Shown here piece after piece: positions 19,192-27,500 of a DNA stretch of 64,000 nt. Below the pieces are notes generated by a model, which saw only the letters and a program-made list of their open reading frames with translations, was not told where the DNA came from and did not search any database. Made by a program: the position numbers and the translations under genes. Within the stretch, counting starts at the first letter, position 1. Each line of letters starts with the position of its first letter. The stretch is taken from the NCBI RefSeq assembly GCF_002754935.1, contig NZ_CP018092.1, positions 2,108,001 through 2,172,000 of the forward strand. The letters run 5' to 3'. Origin of the DNA: Thermostichus lividus PCC 6715 (lineage in GTDB: Bacteria > Cyanobacteriota > Cyanobacteriia > Thermosynechococcales > Thermosynechococcaceae).

Positions 19192-20232
19192 CTAGGGGCT
19201 GCTTCCTGATGGTAGGGAATTGAGTGGCGTGGGCTTATCCGCCGCCATTTGGGTAATCACCTGTTGCAGTTGACTAATCACCCGTTCCGCTGCGCTATAG
19301 CGATCCTTCCAATGCTGAATGGCGGTTTCCTGCTCGCGGGCTTGTTGGGCTTGATGCAGAATTTGCTCTTGAAGCTCGGCTACCTGAGCTTCCAACTTTT
19401 GGAGGCGTGCCTGTTGCTGCGTGGAGCGACCTTCTATCTCTTGGGTGTAGTGTTGCACTTTCATGTATTGCAGCCGCTGAAGCTGGTACTCTTGCTCCAG
19501 GTCTTGCAGCGTCTTTTGGGTTTTCAAGAGGGTTTTACTAAGCCCCTGAATTACTGTATTTTTGCTGGACTCTTGACCTTGAGTTTGTTGCAGGGCACTA
19601 ATGACTCGTTCTTGGGTCTCAATCAGGTAATTGGCTTGAGTCAGGCGACTGCTCAGATCACGGATGTCATTTTCGCGATCGCTAAGTTCTTGTTGCAGTT
19701 GCTCTAGGCGAGTTTGGAGCAGCCCTTTTTCTTCATGAGCTTGCCGTTGCTGCGATTCCAGTAATTGTAAGTCGTGCTCCCGTTGCCGCAGCAACCGATG
19801 ACTGTTGACTAATTTTGCTTCGAGAGCATCTTGAATGTGCAGCAGCCGATCCACCTCCTGATGTAAGTGCTGAATTTCAGTTTGCGATTGTTGCACCATG
19901 ATCTCCAAAGATTGGCGACGACTGGTCATTTCTGCTAACTGGTGGGCGCAGGTGGCTTGGGAGTGAAGCTGTTCTTGTAGGGTGAGGATGGCCTGCTGCT
20001 GGATGAGGGCGGTTTCTTCAGTGCGGGCTAGCAAGTCTTCTAGAAACTGCTGATTACGGAGTTGTTGCTTGAGTTCATCAATATAGGTTTGACATTGATC
20101 AAGGATCTGCTCTAGTTGTTGGACACGCTGTTGGGGGCTATCGGCAACAGAATGAGCCAGTGTCACTTGGTTCTCAGTCACAAGTGGATTCCACGGAAAG
20201 CTCAATTGCTGTGGCAGCGTCAGGTCATCCAT
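19192..20232 (-). CDS. Long coiled-coil protein of unknown function
   Basis: A 346-residue protein that is almost wholly predicted coiled coil from about residue 30 to 330: continuous heptads rich in Gln, Leu and Glu (for example QQRVQQLEQILDQCQTYIDE and LLRQREHDLQLLESQQRQ). There is no signal peptide or membrane helix, and no enzymatic motif. The short N-terminal head (MDDLTLPQQLSFPWNPL) is non-helical. Structural or scaffold roles in cell shape or chromosome handling would be typical, but nothing in the context points to one. The high Gln content is common in cyanobacterial coiled coils. Confidence 0.75.
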   Translation of the reverse strand: MDDLTLPQQLSFPWNPLVTENQVTLAHSVADSPQQRVQQLEQILDQCQTYIDELKQQLRNQQFLEDLLARTEETALIQQQAILTLQEQLHSQATCAHQLAEMTSRRQSLEIMVQQSQTEIQHLHQEVDRLLHIQDALEAKLVNSHRLLRQREHDLQLLESQQRQAHEEKGLLQTRLEQLQQELSDRENDIRDLSSRLTQANYLIETQERVISALQQTQGQESSKNTVIQGLSKTLLKTQKTLQDLEQEYQLQRLQYMKVQHYTQEIEGRSTQQQARLQKLEAQVAELQEQILHQAQQAREQETAIQHWKDRYSAAERVISQLQQVITQMAADKPTPLNSLPSGSSP

Positions 20233-20557
20233 ACTAGTCTCCTTTGTGACTGCGCCAGCTTATACCCATTATTGAACCAACTATAAATTTATTATGACAA
20301 TCAAGAAAAAACCAACAAAAAACATCCTCTTGAGTCGAGACCTAAAACGAGTCCAGCTTAAACTAGACCTTGAGCATCACCGGCTGTGTAACTGGTGACG
20401 AGGATTGAACAAAATTAGCAACGCATTCCCCCACCTCGGAACAGGTGGGGGTCAAGGAGCGGCGGTTTCTATGGTATAATGCTATACATTTTTAGGACTA
20501 CCGTTGCGGTGAACATCGTTTTGACTCAAAATTAGCATAGAGTATAGAATAAGGCTC
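20233..20557. other. Intergenic region with hairpins, no gene seen
   Basis: This 325-bp gap separates the divergent coiled-coil gene and a decayed gene. It is AT-rich in its first half. I see a possible -10 (TATAAT, 20475-20480), a second candidate promoter (TTGACT near 20521 with TAGAAT 18 bp on) just before the following gene, and an inverted repeat at 20428-20451 listed separately. No coding frame is supported. Confidence 0.5.
20428..20451 (+). repeat. 9-bp perfect inverted repeat, possible solo right end of an IS200/IS605-type element
   Basis: CCCCCACCT and AGGTGGGGG flank a 6-base loop. The setting att-CCCCCACC...GGTGGGGG-tcaa resembles the right-end hairpin of the elements at 25420-25678 and 58271-58528 (aatCCCCCACC...GGTGGGAGtgtcaa). 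No T-run follows on either strand, so it is not a standard terminator. Assignment to the element family is tentative. Confidence 0.45.
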
Positions 20558-21058
20558 ATGAAACGTTCCCCTAGATATCGAGGTAAAGCCTACAGCTACA
20601 GCGTATTTGCTCAATGGCTATCCTTGTCCCTTGGTATCCTTACTTTCATCATTATTGCCAACAAAATAAATAAACAAGCAGCTAATCTATTTTTGTCAAC
20701 CGATGCATCAAGACAAATAGCAATCAATACACCAACAGTATTTAGTATTTCACCTTTAGTTCCTCCAATTCATCGCATTCCAAAAGCATCTGAAATTAGT
20801 GGCTCAGGACTATCTCAAGTCAACTTTGAAAAAATAGATTTTGATGGTAAACATATTCCTTACACTGGAACATCGGTTAGAAGATTAGCTGCGATTTTGT
20901 CTCAACGTGCTACTACTGAGCAAGACAAAGCTAGAATTACTTATGTTTGGATTACCCATAACATTCGTTACGATGTCCAAACCTTTATAACAAAGAATTA
21001 CCGGATAGTTTCTGCTGAAGACGTGTTGAGAGATCGTCAAGCTATTTGCTCAGGATAA
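20558..21058 (+). pseudogene. Truncated transglutaminase-like protein
   Basis: The frame encodes an N-terminal membrane anchor (LSLSLGILTFIIIANKI) and a linker, then the start of a transglutaminase-like domain: AKITYVW-type helix (DKARITYVWITHNIRYDV) and SAEDVLRDRQAICSG. In this family the block is normally CSGYA and continues with the catalytic His and Asp strands. Here TAA follows CSG directly, so the catalytic Cys is the last-but-two residue and the rest is absent. The next 80 bases show no continuation. Base composition is markedly more AT-rich than neighbours, and AAA/AAT/ATT codons dominate, suggesting foreign origin or relaxed selection. Most likely a dead gene. Confidence 0.7.
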
Positions 21059-21138
21059 ATCCCATTATAAATATATTCAGCAGCCTTATGAACTAGCAGC
21101 AACATTTCAGGTTCGATCTCAGGGATTCAAACATTGAG

Positions 21139-21618
21139 ATGCTGAATTTAGAAGAATACTGGAAAGTACTAGAATTCACCCTAGACGCTTCTATTGAAGA
21201 AATCAAGTTAGCTTACCGTCGGCTGGTACGTCGTTGGCATCCTGACTTGTACCCCCATGATTCAGTTCTAAAAACAAACGCTGAAGAGAATATCAAAAAA
21301 ATTAATATCGCCTATGAAAAGCTTCTGGAATACAAAGATCAACAGTGTCAAGCAATTTCGGATTCAACAACATCTTCTTCTGGTGATCTTAGTGTTCAGA
21401 CTCGCGCTACTGGTGCAGTAGAGTTTTATAGTGACAAGCATCATGTTTGGTTGAGTAGCAGCGATGATGGTACCCTACGACTCTGGGAATTGCCCAACCC
21501 CGTGGAGAGCACCTTTTGGGTATCATATATCCTCGAAACAGGAAACACGCTTAGCGGGCGTGAGCATGGATCAAGACATTCCTATTGCAGAACGCTTACA
21601 AGCAGACTCTGCGGTTAG
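21139..21618 (+). CDS. J-domain protein, C-terminus chimeric or broken
   Basis: The first 70 residues form a good J-domain: LNLEEYWKVLEF, LAYRRLVRRWHPDLYP with the HPD tripeptide that stimulates DnaK, and INIAYEKLLEYK. After a Ser/Thr linker comes a single WD40-like strand pair (VWLSSSDDGTLRLWELPNP), after which the reading frame loses protein character. In the next frame, downstream codons read IPIAERLQADSAVRLQKQPLYK, which looks protein-like, so the C-terminal half is probably a frameshifted or recombined remnant. Like its upstream neighbour it is AT-rich. A functional short DnaJ-like co-chaperone is possible but not likely. Confidence 0.5.
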   Translation: MLNLEEYWKVLEFTLDASIEEIKLAYRRLVRRWHPDLYPHDSVLKTNAEENIKKINIAYEKLLEYKDQQCQAISDSTTSSSGDLSVQTRATGAVEFYSDKHHVWLSSSDDGTLRLWELPNPVESTFWVSYILETGNTLSGREHGSRHSYCRTLTSRLCG

Positions 21619-21690
21619 GCTTCAGAAACAACCCTTGTATAAACCGTGGGCGATCGCAAGCATTGTACAAATAGCCGAAGCAGTTTTTGT

Positions 21691-22707
21691 TCACTCTTTC
21701 AGTTTTGCTTCAAGGGTACGCACGCGCTTCAGGAGGTCGGGTAACTGTTTGAGTGCAGCAGAAACTCGTAAATAAAGACGTTGCTCCATGGCAGGAATGC
21801 CCCCCATGCGGGCGTTGGCTGGTACAGAGCCACTGATGCCTGATTTGGCAGAGACGATGGCGCGATCGCCAATAGTGAGGTGCCCCGCTACCCCCACTTG
21901 CCCCGCTAAAATCACCTGATCACCAATATGAGTAGAGCCAGCCAGTCCTACTTGGGCGCAGAGAATCGTATTTTTACCAATGGTGCAGTTGTGTGCCACC
22001 ATGGTCAGGTTATCAATTTTACTGCCTGCCCCTACGGTGGTGGCACCGAGAGTCGCTCGATCAATGGTGGTACTGGCGCCAATTTCGACATCATCCTCCA
22101 CGGTGACTGTCCCCACTTGGGGAATTTTATAGTGCCGCCCATCCGGCAGAGGTACATAGCCAAAGCCATCTCCCCCCAAAACCACACCATTTTGCAAGAT
22201 GACGCGATCGCCCAGTTGCACGCCTTCGCGCAGGGCACAATGGCTGTGGATTAAGCACTCAGCCCCCACAACCACGTTGTCATACAGGGTGCAGTGACTA
22301 TGAATCACGGTGCGATCGCCAATGCGGACGCGATCGCCAATGACTGTATAAGGGCCAATGGTGACCTCTGCCCCCAGCTCCACGTCTGCCCCCAGAATAG
22401 CGGTGGGATGAATCTTGCCCAAGGGTTGGGGTTGGGGATAAAACAACTCAATACACTTGGCAAAGGCAAGATAGGGATGAGGCACCCGTAACAATGGACA
22501 GGCTGCTGCCCCTTGGAAATCAGCCCCCACAAACACAGCAGCGGCAGACGTCGTTTGCAATAGCGGTGTGTACTTCGGATTCGCCAAAAATGACACATCG
22601 GTTGCTGTTGCGGCTTCAAGGGGGGCGACCCCCAACACTGGGCGATCGCTAAGCTCAACTGCATCTAGGGAGGCACCAAACCGTTCCGCCAGTTCACCAA
22701 GCCGCAT
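21691..22707 (-). CDS. lpxD: UDP-3-O-acylglucosamine N-acyltransferase
   Basis: LpxD adds the second acyl chain in lipid A synthesis. The 338-residue protein has the N-terminal uridine-binding domain (LGVAPLEAATATDVSFLANPKY) then many left-handed beta-helix hexapeptides (IGPYTVIGDRVRIGDRTVIH and onwards), with the catalytic His in NLTMVAHNCTIG, and a C-terminal helix. ATG 22707 is preferred: GGAG lies 6-7 nt upstream, and it gives MRLGELAERFGASL; a GTG at 22719 is in frame. lpxA, lpxC or fabZ are not adjacent. The 222-bp divergent gap to nblA should hold both promoters. Confidence 0.95.
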   Translation of the reverse strand: MRLGELAERFGASLDAVELSDRPVLGVAPLEAATATDVSFLANPKYTPLLQTTSAAAVFVGADFQGAAACPLLRVPHPYLAFAKCIELFYPQPQPLGKIHPTAILGADVELGAEVTIGPYTVIGDRVRIGDRTVIHSHCTLYDNVVVGAECLIHSHCALREGVQLGDRVILQNGVVLGGDGFGYVPLPDGRHYKIPQVGTVTVEDDVEIGASTTIDRATLGATTVGAGSKIDNLTMVAHNCTIGKNTILCAQVGLAGSTHIGDQVILAGQVGVAGHLTIGDRAIVSAKSGISGSVPANARMGGIPAMEQRLYLRVSAALKQLPDLLKRVRTLEAKLKE

Positions 22708-22885
22708 ACTTGTCTCCACATCTGCCGTTGTTGCTCAGTCTAGCAGGTCTGTAGTGCTCAAACAGCGCATCCGCGATCGCCCACCACTGGCGATACCCTG
22801 CCACTAGTTGAAGAAACTGTTCATCTTGGACACTTTCTTCAGGAAGAGGATGCTATTCATTGAGTGGCAACTTTGTCAATGTGTT

Positions 22886-22902
22886 TGTTATATTTTTTAA
22901 CA
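22886..22902 (+). promoter_or_regulatory. Inverted repeat upstream of nblA
   Basis: TGTTA and TAACA flank 7 A/T bases; the repeat overlaps TATATT at 22889-22894, a plausible -10 that would give a leader of about 40 nt. It is not an exact NtcA site (GTA-N8-TAC); the spacing is one base too long and the half-sites differ. Its T-N11-A layout would also suit a LysR-type protein. Tentative. Confidence 0.35.
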
Positions 22903-22941
22903 TGCACATACCATGTTTAATGGAGTAAGGAGTTACGTCCT

Positions 22942-23127
22942 ATGGAACAACGATTCCCAGAGCTGAACGTTGATCTCAGCTTCGAGCAGGAGTTCCAAAT
23001 GCGAGTGATGGAGGAGCAGGTCGGTGCCATGAGTCTTCAGCAAACCCGTGAGCTACTGCTGCAAGCCTCGCGGCTGCTAATGATGAAAGATAACGTCATT
23101 CGCTCCCTTGTCAAACGCGCTGCCTAG
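22942..23127 (+). CDS. nblA: Phycobilisome degradation protein NblA
   Basis: NblA is a small adaptor that binds phycobiliproteins and presents them to a ClpC-containing protease during nutrient starvation. The 61-residue protein shows the family pattern: LSFEQEFQMRVMEEQV (helix 1), then MSLQQTRELLLQASRLLMMKDNVIRSLVK (helix 2, described here by its ends only). An AAGGAG Shine-Dalgarno lies at 22927-22932. Upstream, TGTTA and TAACA form an inverted repeat (22886-22902) overlapping a TATATT (22889-22894) that could be a -10; a regulator could act there. clpC, its functional partner in the literature, is in this window at 47497. Confidence 0.88.
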   Translation: MEQRFPELNVDLSFEQEFQMRVMEEQVGAMSLQQTRELLLQASRLLMMKDNVIRSLVKRAA

Positions 23128-23407
23128 GCTACAGGATGTGGGGCTGACCTCCTGCTTCACCTTGCTTCGTTGCCAGAATCAAGTAGGGGCTGTGGGGCTG
23201 AACCACCATTTCCTGAGCGGCTATATGATCGAATAGGTACTAGTAGGTACTAACATCTGGCTAATATCTGGCGAATCACGCCTTTTACTCTCTTAAGAAG
23301 ATTATTCGTTACTTATTTGTGCTATTGAGTATTTGACTGGCACTAGTTTTTGGAACCTAGAGCTGGGGTTATTGGTATCAAGCAAAAATCGATACCATAG
23401 AAAAACT

Positions 23408-23481
23408 GGGGCTGTAGCTCAGCAGGATAGAGCGAGCGCCTCCTAAGCGCTAGGCCGTGCGTTCAAATCGCACCAGTCCCG
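23408..23481 (+). tRNA. tRNA-Arg(CCU)
   Basis: A complete cloverleaf: acceptor GGGGCTG pairs with CAGTCCC (one G-U), D-arm GCTC/GAGC, anticodon arm AGCGC-CTCCTAA-GCGCT giving anticodon CCU (codon AGG), T-arm GTGCG-TTCAAAT-CGCAC. The CCA end is not encoded; the discriminator base is G. It lies alone between nblA and the sugar-phosphate transferase. Confidence 0.95.
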
Positions 23482-23587
23482 TTCCTCACCTGTGGTACTT
23501 CACTGGGACGTATGGCAAAGCTGATCATCTTGTCCAGCGTTGGCTTAGGGATGCGTCCCAAAGAAAGCATTTAATTTGAGGGGTGGC

Positions 23588-25014
23588 CTAATAGGCACCT
23601 TCACCAAACAGCACAATGCGCACGGTTTCCACCAAGATTTCAAGATCAAGGTTCAGTGACCAGTTGTCGATGTAGTACAGGTCGAGGCGGGCAGCCTCAT
23701 CAAAGTGACCAATGTGAGAGCGCCCAGAAATTTGCCACAGCCCAGTAATACCGGGTATAACGTGGTGACGAATGTGGTGCCACGAGTTAAAACGAGCCAC
23801 ATCCCGCAACGGCAGAGGGCGCGGCCCCACTAAACTCATGTCGCCCCAGAGAACGTTAAACAGTTGTGGCAACTCATCAATGCTGGTTTTGCGCAGAAAT
23901 GCCCCTAAAGGAGTGCGGCGGGGATCGTTTTTGAGCTTGAAGAGCACTCCATCCGCCGATTCGTTTTGGGCTTCTAGTTCTGCCTGAAGCTTGGCAGCAT
24001 CGGCACGCATAGTGCGAAACTTCCACATTTGAAAGACACGACCGTGCAAGCCTACCCGCTCTTGGCGAAAAAACACAGGCCCTGGAGATGTCAGCTTAAT
24101 GGCGATCGCCACCCCTATGAATAAGGGAGCCAGCAGCAACACCCCTACCAAGGCAAGGACAACATCGAGGTAGCGCTTGAGGCGGTATTCCCAGCCATTG
24201 AGGTAGGTCATATCGACCCGCAGGGTGGGCAACGCCGCCACAATTTCTGGCGTGCCACGGCGGTAGAGCATTTCTAGGCTAGAGGGAACCAGCCGCAGCG
24301 GAATACCATACTGCCGTAGTTGCCAGTACAGTGTTGAGGCCAAGTGGGTAGGTGGTAGCCCCTCCACCACCACTTCTTGGGCGTGACTATCAAGAATCTG
24401 TTGCAGCGTCTCAGCATCGTGTGCCGTCGCCGCAGCGGCCATACCGACAATCCTGTAATTTTCCTTGCGCTGTAGCATCTTGCTTAGCACGTCTTGGCGG
24501 TGCTCCGGCGCAATTAAGAAGACTCGCACCTGTTGCCGTGAACGCAATACCTTAAACATAAGGCTAACCACTAGGCGCAGACCCACAGCAAACACAACAC
24601 TCATGCCCCACGCGCTAAAAAAAAGAGACCGGGGCAAGTCCAACTTGGGATCGTAAAAGTAGCCGATCGCCAAAATCAGCAGATACCCCAAGCTCACTAC
24701 TTTGGCCAATCGCAAATAGTTTTTCCAATGGCCATGGGGATGGTACAGGCCACTCAGCGCCACCAGTAGCAACAGTGCCGCTGCCAACACCCAGAAAATG
24801 CTGGGAAGCCCCAGAAACTGCCACCAGACCAGTTCCGGTGGAATGGGGGCATAGAGACGATTCAGTTGCAACCCAATTTTCCAAGCGAGCACAAGGGCAA
24901 GAAGATCACTGAGGAGTAACAGAAGGGTTCGAGGGGTCTCCGCACCGAACCACTTCCCCCCGACGGGGATCGGATGTCTCGCTTAATCTGAGAGAAGGAA
25001 TGAGGCTCAGCCAT
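23588..25014 (-). CDS. Polyprenyl-phosphate sugar-1-phosphate transferase (exopolysaccharide initiation), frameshifted near the 5' end
   Basis: The C-terminal half is the bacterial sugar transferase domain: [49 protein letters not shown] and GPRPLPLRD; the N-terminal half has four to five membrane helices and a Rossmann-like CoA-binding fold ([10 protein letters not shown]). It transfers a sugar phosphate to undecaprenyl phosphate to begin polysaccharide units at the inner membrane. The true start is probably ATG 25014 ([20 protein letters not shown]), but this frame must lose one base to join [20 protein letters not shown]. The C6 tract at 24956-24961 (G6 on the coding strand) is one short; restoring it gives 475 residues. 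Without it only GTG 24892 is available, cutting the first helix. Confidence 0.85.
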
Positions 25015-25176
25015 CACTGTCTGCAACTGCTAGGAACATTTGCGTAACCTGCCTAACACAGAGAGTAGGGGCTTGCAACAGCACTTCAGTCATCTTGCCA
25101 GAGAACTAGAAGCCTACAGGACGGTTTACAAGCGCCCCGATGGCTTTAATCTCTAGTTCACATCGGGTAGGGCTGG

Positions 25177-25383
25177 AAGCCCCGTACTTCAGTACGGGGA
25201 GGAAAGCTCCTTTAGCAACTTTAGTTGCTTTAGGTTATAATTGTAGTGCGGACACCAGAAACAGCTGTTCAGGGCACTGGTAACGGTCGATTGGGGGTGC
25301 TGTAAACCACCCCAGAGGCTCGTGGTTGGCTTGCTAACTGCAGGGCTACTAAAAGCTCCCTGCTTTAGCTGGGAGTAGTTTAC
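25177..25383 (+). mobile_element. Non-autonomous IS200/IS605-type element, class B
   Basis: The left end carries the hairpin CCCCGTAC-ttca-GTACGGGG followed by gcaactttagttgc and TTATAAT; the right end is CTCCCTGC...GCTGGGAG then TAGTTTAC. Its right third (agaggctcgtggttggc, then ttgctaactgcagggctac) matches the 3' end of the tnpB remnant at 62305-62764 (tggttggcgtgccaactg, then cagggctac) and both finish in TAGTTTAC. So this is an internal-deletion derivative of that tnpB element, retaining both ends but no gene. Confidence 0.65.
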
Positions 25384-25419
25384 ATCCACGTGATATAGCA
25401 ATTTTAGCGGTAAGGCACA

Positions 25420-25678
25420 CACACAGAAGGATAGCTTGGTAGCCCCGTACTTTAGTACGGGGTGGAAAAGCCCTCAAGCAACTTTAGTTGCTTTGGTATA
25501 ATAGAACTACCTAAAGTTGGTGCAAAACCCGACAGGTAGTAGCCAGAAAACCCAAAAGTAAGCAGAACTTTGGGGCTTTGCCTCAAGGAACTGTGTAGGG
25601 GTGGTTTGCTCACGCCTTTACGAGTTCGTTTGTGAACTGCGTAAGAATCCCCCGACTTTAGTCGGTGGGAGTGTCAAA
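25420..25678 (+). mobile_element. 259-bp non-autonomous IS200/IS605-type element, class A, copy 1
   Basis: The element runs from cacacagaaggatagcttgg to GGTGGGAGTGTCAAA. It holds a left hairpin (CCCCGTAC-ttta-GTACGGGG), a second inverted repeat GCAACT-tt-AGTTGC, a TATAAT-like motif (25497-25502), the conserved block aagcagaact...ctttgcctc...aggaactgtgtaggggt, and a right hairpin CCCCCGAC-ttta-GTCGGTGGG. A collinear copy of almost the same length lies inverted at 58271-58528. No reading frame of note is present. The right end matches the tail of the tnpB remnant at 15470-15814, which suggests the same helper family. It may also be transcribed as a structured RNA. Confidence 0.75.
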
Positions 25679-25863
25679 CGATACGGATAGCGGTGGCTGC
25701 CCTACCAAGATTCATCGCAGTGCGCTGCCCATAGCCGTTGAGGCTTGGGGGTGCTGTTCGCGTAGCGTGCCGCAGGCATAGCAACGGGTGATTAGAGGGA
25801 GCAATGAAGGGCATCTAGGAAATAGGCAGACATGTCTTAGGCGATACTGGTTTGATGCTAAAC

Positions 25864-25944
25864 ATGACGTGGGCATTCAAGCTAGAACCAACTGCTGAGC
25901 AGGCTTCAGAGATTGAAGACACTAAAGCAACACAGGCGAACTGA
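25864..25944 (+). pseudogene. 5' fragment of an IS200/IS605 tnpB
   Basis: ATG at 25864 opens MTWAFKLEPTAEQASEIEDT, the usual N-terminus of TnpB proteins (F-K-L-E-P-T-x-x-Q). Similarity stops after about 20 residues and the frame ends at a TGA, inside the 3' end of the convergent ABC gene. It is a truncated relic and completes a 0.75-kb cluster of element debris together with the two non-autonomous elements upstream. The bases between (25679-25863) include a palindromic tgccgcaggca repeat seen in many cyanobacteria. Confidence 0.6.
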
Positions 25945-26566
25945 TGGGAACAAGGCAGCCGTCTTCAAGTTGCCAACAGCGATCGCTAATCTCCTGCAAT
26001 TCCGTGGCCTCGTGGGTCACCACTAATAAGCTCCAATGCTCCTTGAGGCGGCACAGCACCTGTACCAGTTGCTGGCGCATTGACCAATCTAAGCCAGCGG
26101 TGGGTTCATCGAGCAGCAGCAGGTAGGGTTGGCGGATGAGTTGCACAGCGAGGGCAAGGCGGCGCTGTTGCCCCCCACTGAGAGACTCGGGGCGAGTGTG
26201 CAAGGGCAAGTGATCGAGGCCAACATCTGCAAGGGCGCGATACACGTTCTCATAGGGAATCTCGGGATGGCCAAAGCGGAGTTCTTCAAGAAGGGTGCTG
26301 CCGCAAAAATAGCGATCGGGGAACTGAAACACTAATCCTGCCAACTGCTGTAACTGCTCAGGCGTGAGTACCTGCTCGTGCCACTGAATCACCCCCCGAC
26401 TTGGGTGGGCTAAGCCCGCTAAAATTTCTAGTAACGTGGTTTTGCCGGAACCACTCGAGCCGATAATGAGTCCTAATTCGCCCATGTCTAAGTCTAAGTT
26501 GACATCGCTTAAGATGGGCTGTGGTGTAGCCGCAGGATGATAGCTGAGATGGCGAATAGTAAACAA
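25922..26566 (-). CDS. ABC transporter ATP-binding protein (single-domain)
   Basis: A 214-residue ATPase with Walker A GSSGSGKTTLLEILAG, Q-loop VFQFPDRYFCG, signature LSGGQQRRLALA, Walker B LLLLDEPTAGLD and switch His VVTHEA. The Q-loop region FQFPD and short length resemble the ECF/cobalt-type ATPases (CbiO/EcfA); no T-component gene is adjacent, so the substrate is unknown. The start is probably TTG 26566 (MFTIRHLSYHP), with GGAG 8-9 nt upstream. It is divergent from the TPR gene with only 22 bp between starts, leaving little room for two separate promoters. Confidence 0.87.
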   Translation of the reverse strand: MFTIRHLSYHPAATPQPILSDVNLDLDMGELGLIIGSSGSGKTTLLEILAGLAHPSRGVIQWHEQVLTPEQLQQLAGLVFQFPDRYFCGSTLLEELRFGHPEIPYENVYRALADVGLDHLPLHTRPESLSGGQQRRLALAVQLIRQPYLLLLDEPTAGLDWSMRQQLVQVLCRLKEHWSLLVVTHEATELQEISDRCWQLEDGCLVPISSPVLL

Positions 26567-26588
26567 GATGCAGACTCCGGAGGGAATA

Positions 26589-27482
26589 ATGGTACAACCA
26601 ATACGCAAACAGCGGTTATGGCAACGTCTTGCTCTTTATCTTAGTGGGGCGATCGCCCCTTGGGTACTCAGTACAGCGGCGCTAGCTGGTGATCCGTTCC
26701 GCAGTGGCACTCAAGCACGCCCTATCTCCGAGCAAACCGAGGCGGTTTTTTTAGCCCTCTTCCGCGATGGCAACTATGTGAAAGGTAAAGAACTCTTGCC
26801 TGCTGCCCTTGAGCGCGATCGCCAAGAACCCCTCACCCTCGCCTTAGCCGCCACCATTGCCTACCTCAATGAGGATTGGGCTGCCTACAAGCGCTATGCC
26901 GAAGATACCCTGCGGGTTGCCCAAACCTTGACCAGTCGTGATCCACTGCGGGGCAATCTCTACCAAGCGGTGGGGCATTTTCTAATTGCTGGCTATGAAA
27001 TTTCCGATGCCGGCTCGGGGCCGGTGCTGGGGGCTTCAGCCGCCCTGTTACGGGTGCAGCGGGTACTAGATCACATTAACCGTGCTCAGGCTGTTAACCC
27101 CCAAGACCCAGAGCTAAACCTCATCCGTGGCTTTATGGAATGGGGCATTGCCAGCAATGTGGGGTTTGTGAGTATGGATCGCGCCATTGAAACCCTACAA
27201 ACCTATGCCGCTCCTTCCTATCTGCGGTATCGGGGGCTAGCACTAGTTTACCGCGATCGTCGTCAATGGTCAGCGGCCTTGGATGCGGTGAATCAGGCCT
27301 TGGCGGCAGCTCCCAACAACCCGGAACTGTTATATCTAAAGGCACAGATTTTGATGGCCAGCGGTGACACGACCCAAAGTCGGCACTACTTTCAGCAGGC
27401 ACTGGCTAAAGAGCAACAGCTACCACGGGGAATCCGCGAAGAAATTCAGCGGCGCAGTCGGCGGGTGCTCCCCCAAGGCTGA
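26589..27482 (+). CDS. TPR-containing secreted protein, Sll0314/Alr1548 family
   Basis: A 297-residue protein with a signal peptide (basic RKQRLWQRLALYLSGAIAP then a cleavage region at TAALAGDPF) and then tetratricopeptide-like helices: a conserved N-terminal block (EQTEAVFLALFRDGNYVKG), LNLIRGFMEWGIASNVGF, and two clear TPRs at about 210-280 (QWSAALDAVNQALAAAPNNP, ELLYLKAQILMASGD). The family is limited to cyanobacteria and its function is not known; periplasmic location is inferred. ATG 26589 with GGAGG 6 nt upstream is chosen over ATG 26568. Confidence 0.82.
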   Translation: MVQPIRKQRLWQRLALYLSGAIAPWVLSTAALAGDPFRSGTQARPISEQTEAVFLALFRDGNYVKGKELLPAALERDRQEPLTLALAATIAYLNEDWAAYKRYAEDTLRVAQTLTSRDPLRGNLYQAVGHFLIAGYEISDAGSGPVLGASAALLRVQRVLDHINRAQAVNPQDPELNLIRGFMEWGIASNVGFVSMDRAIETLQTYAAPSYLRYRGLALVYRDRRQWSAALDAVNQALAAAPNNPELLYLKAQILMASGDTTQSRHYFQQALAKEQQLPRGIREEIQRRSRRVLPQG

Positions 27483-27500
27483 TCAGAGGAGATGGCGTGA

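Noticed and set aside
20428-20451. Rho-independent terminator
   Set aside because: Strong stem but no T-run on either strand; better explained as an element-end hairpin.
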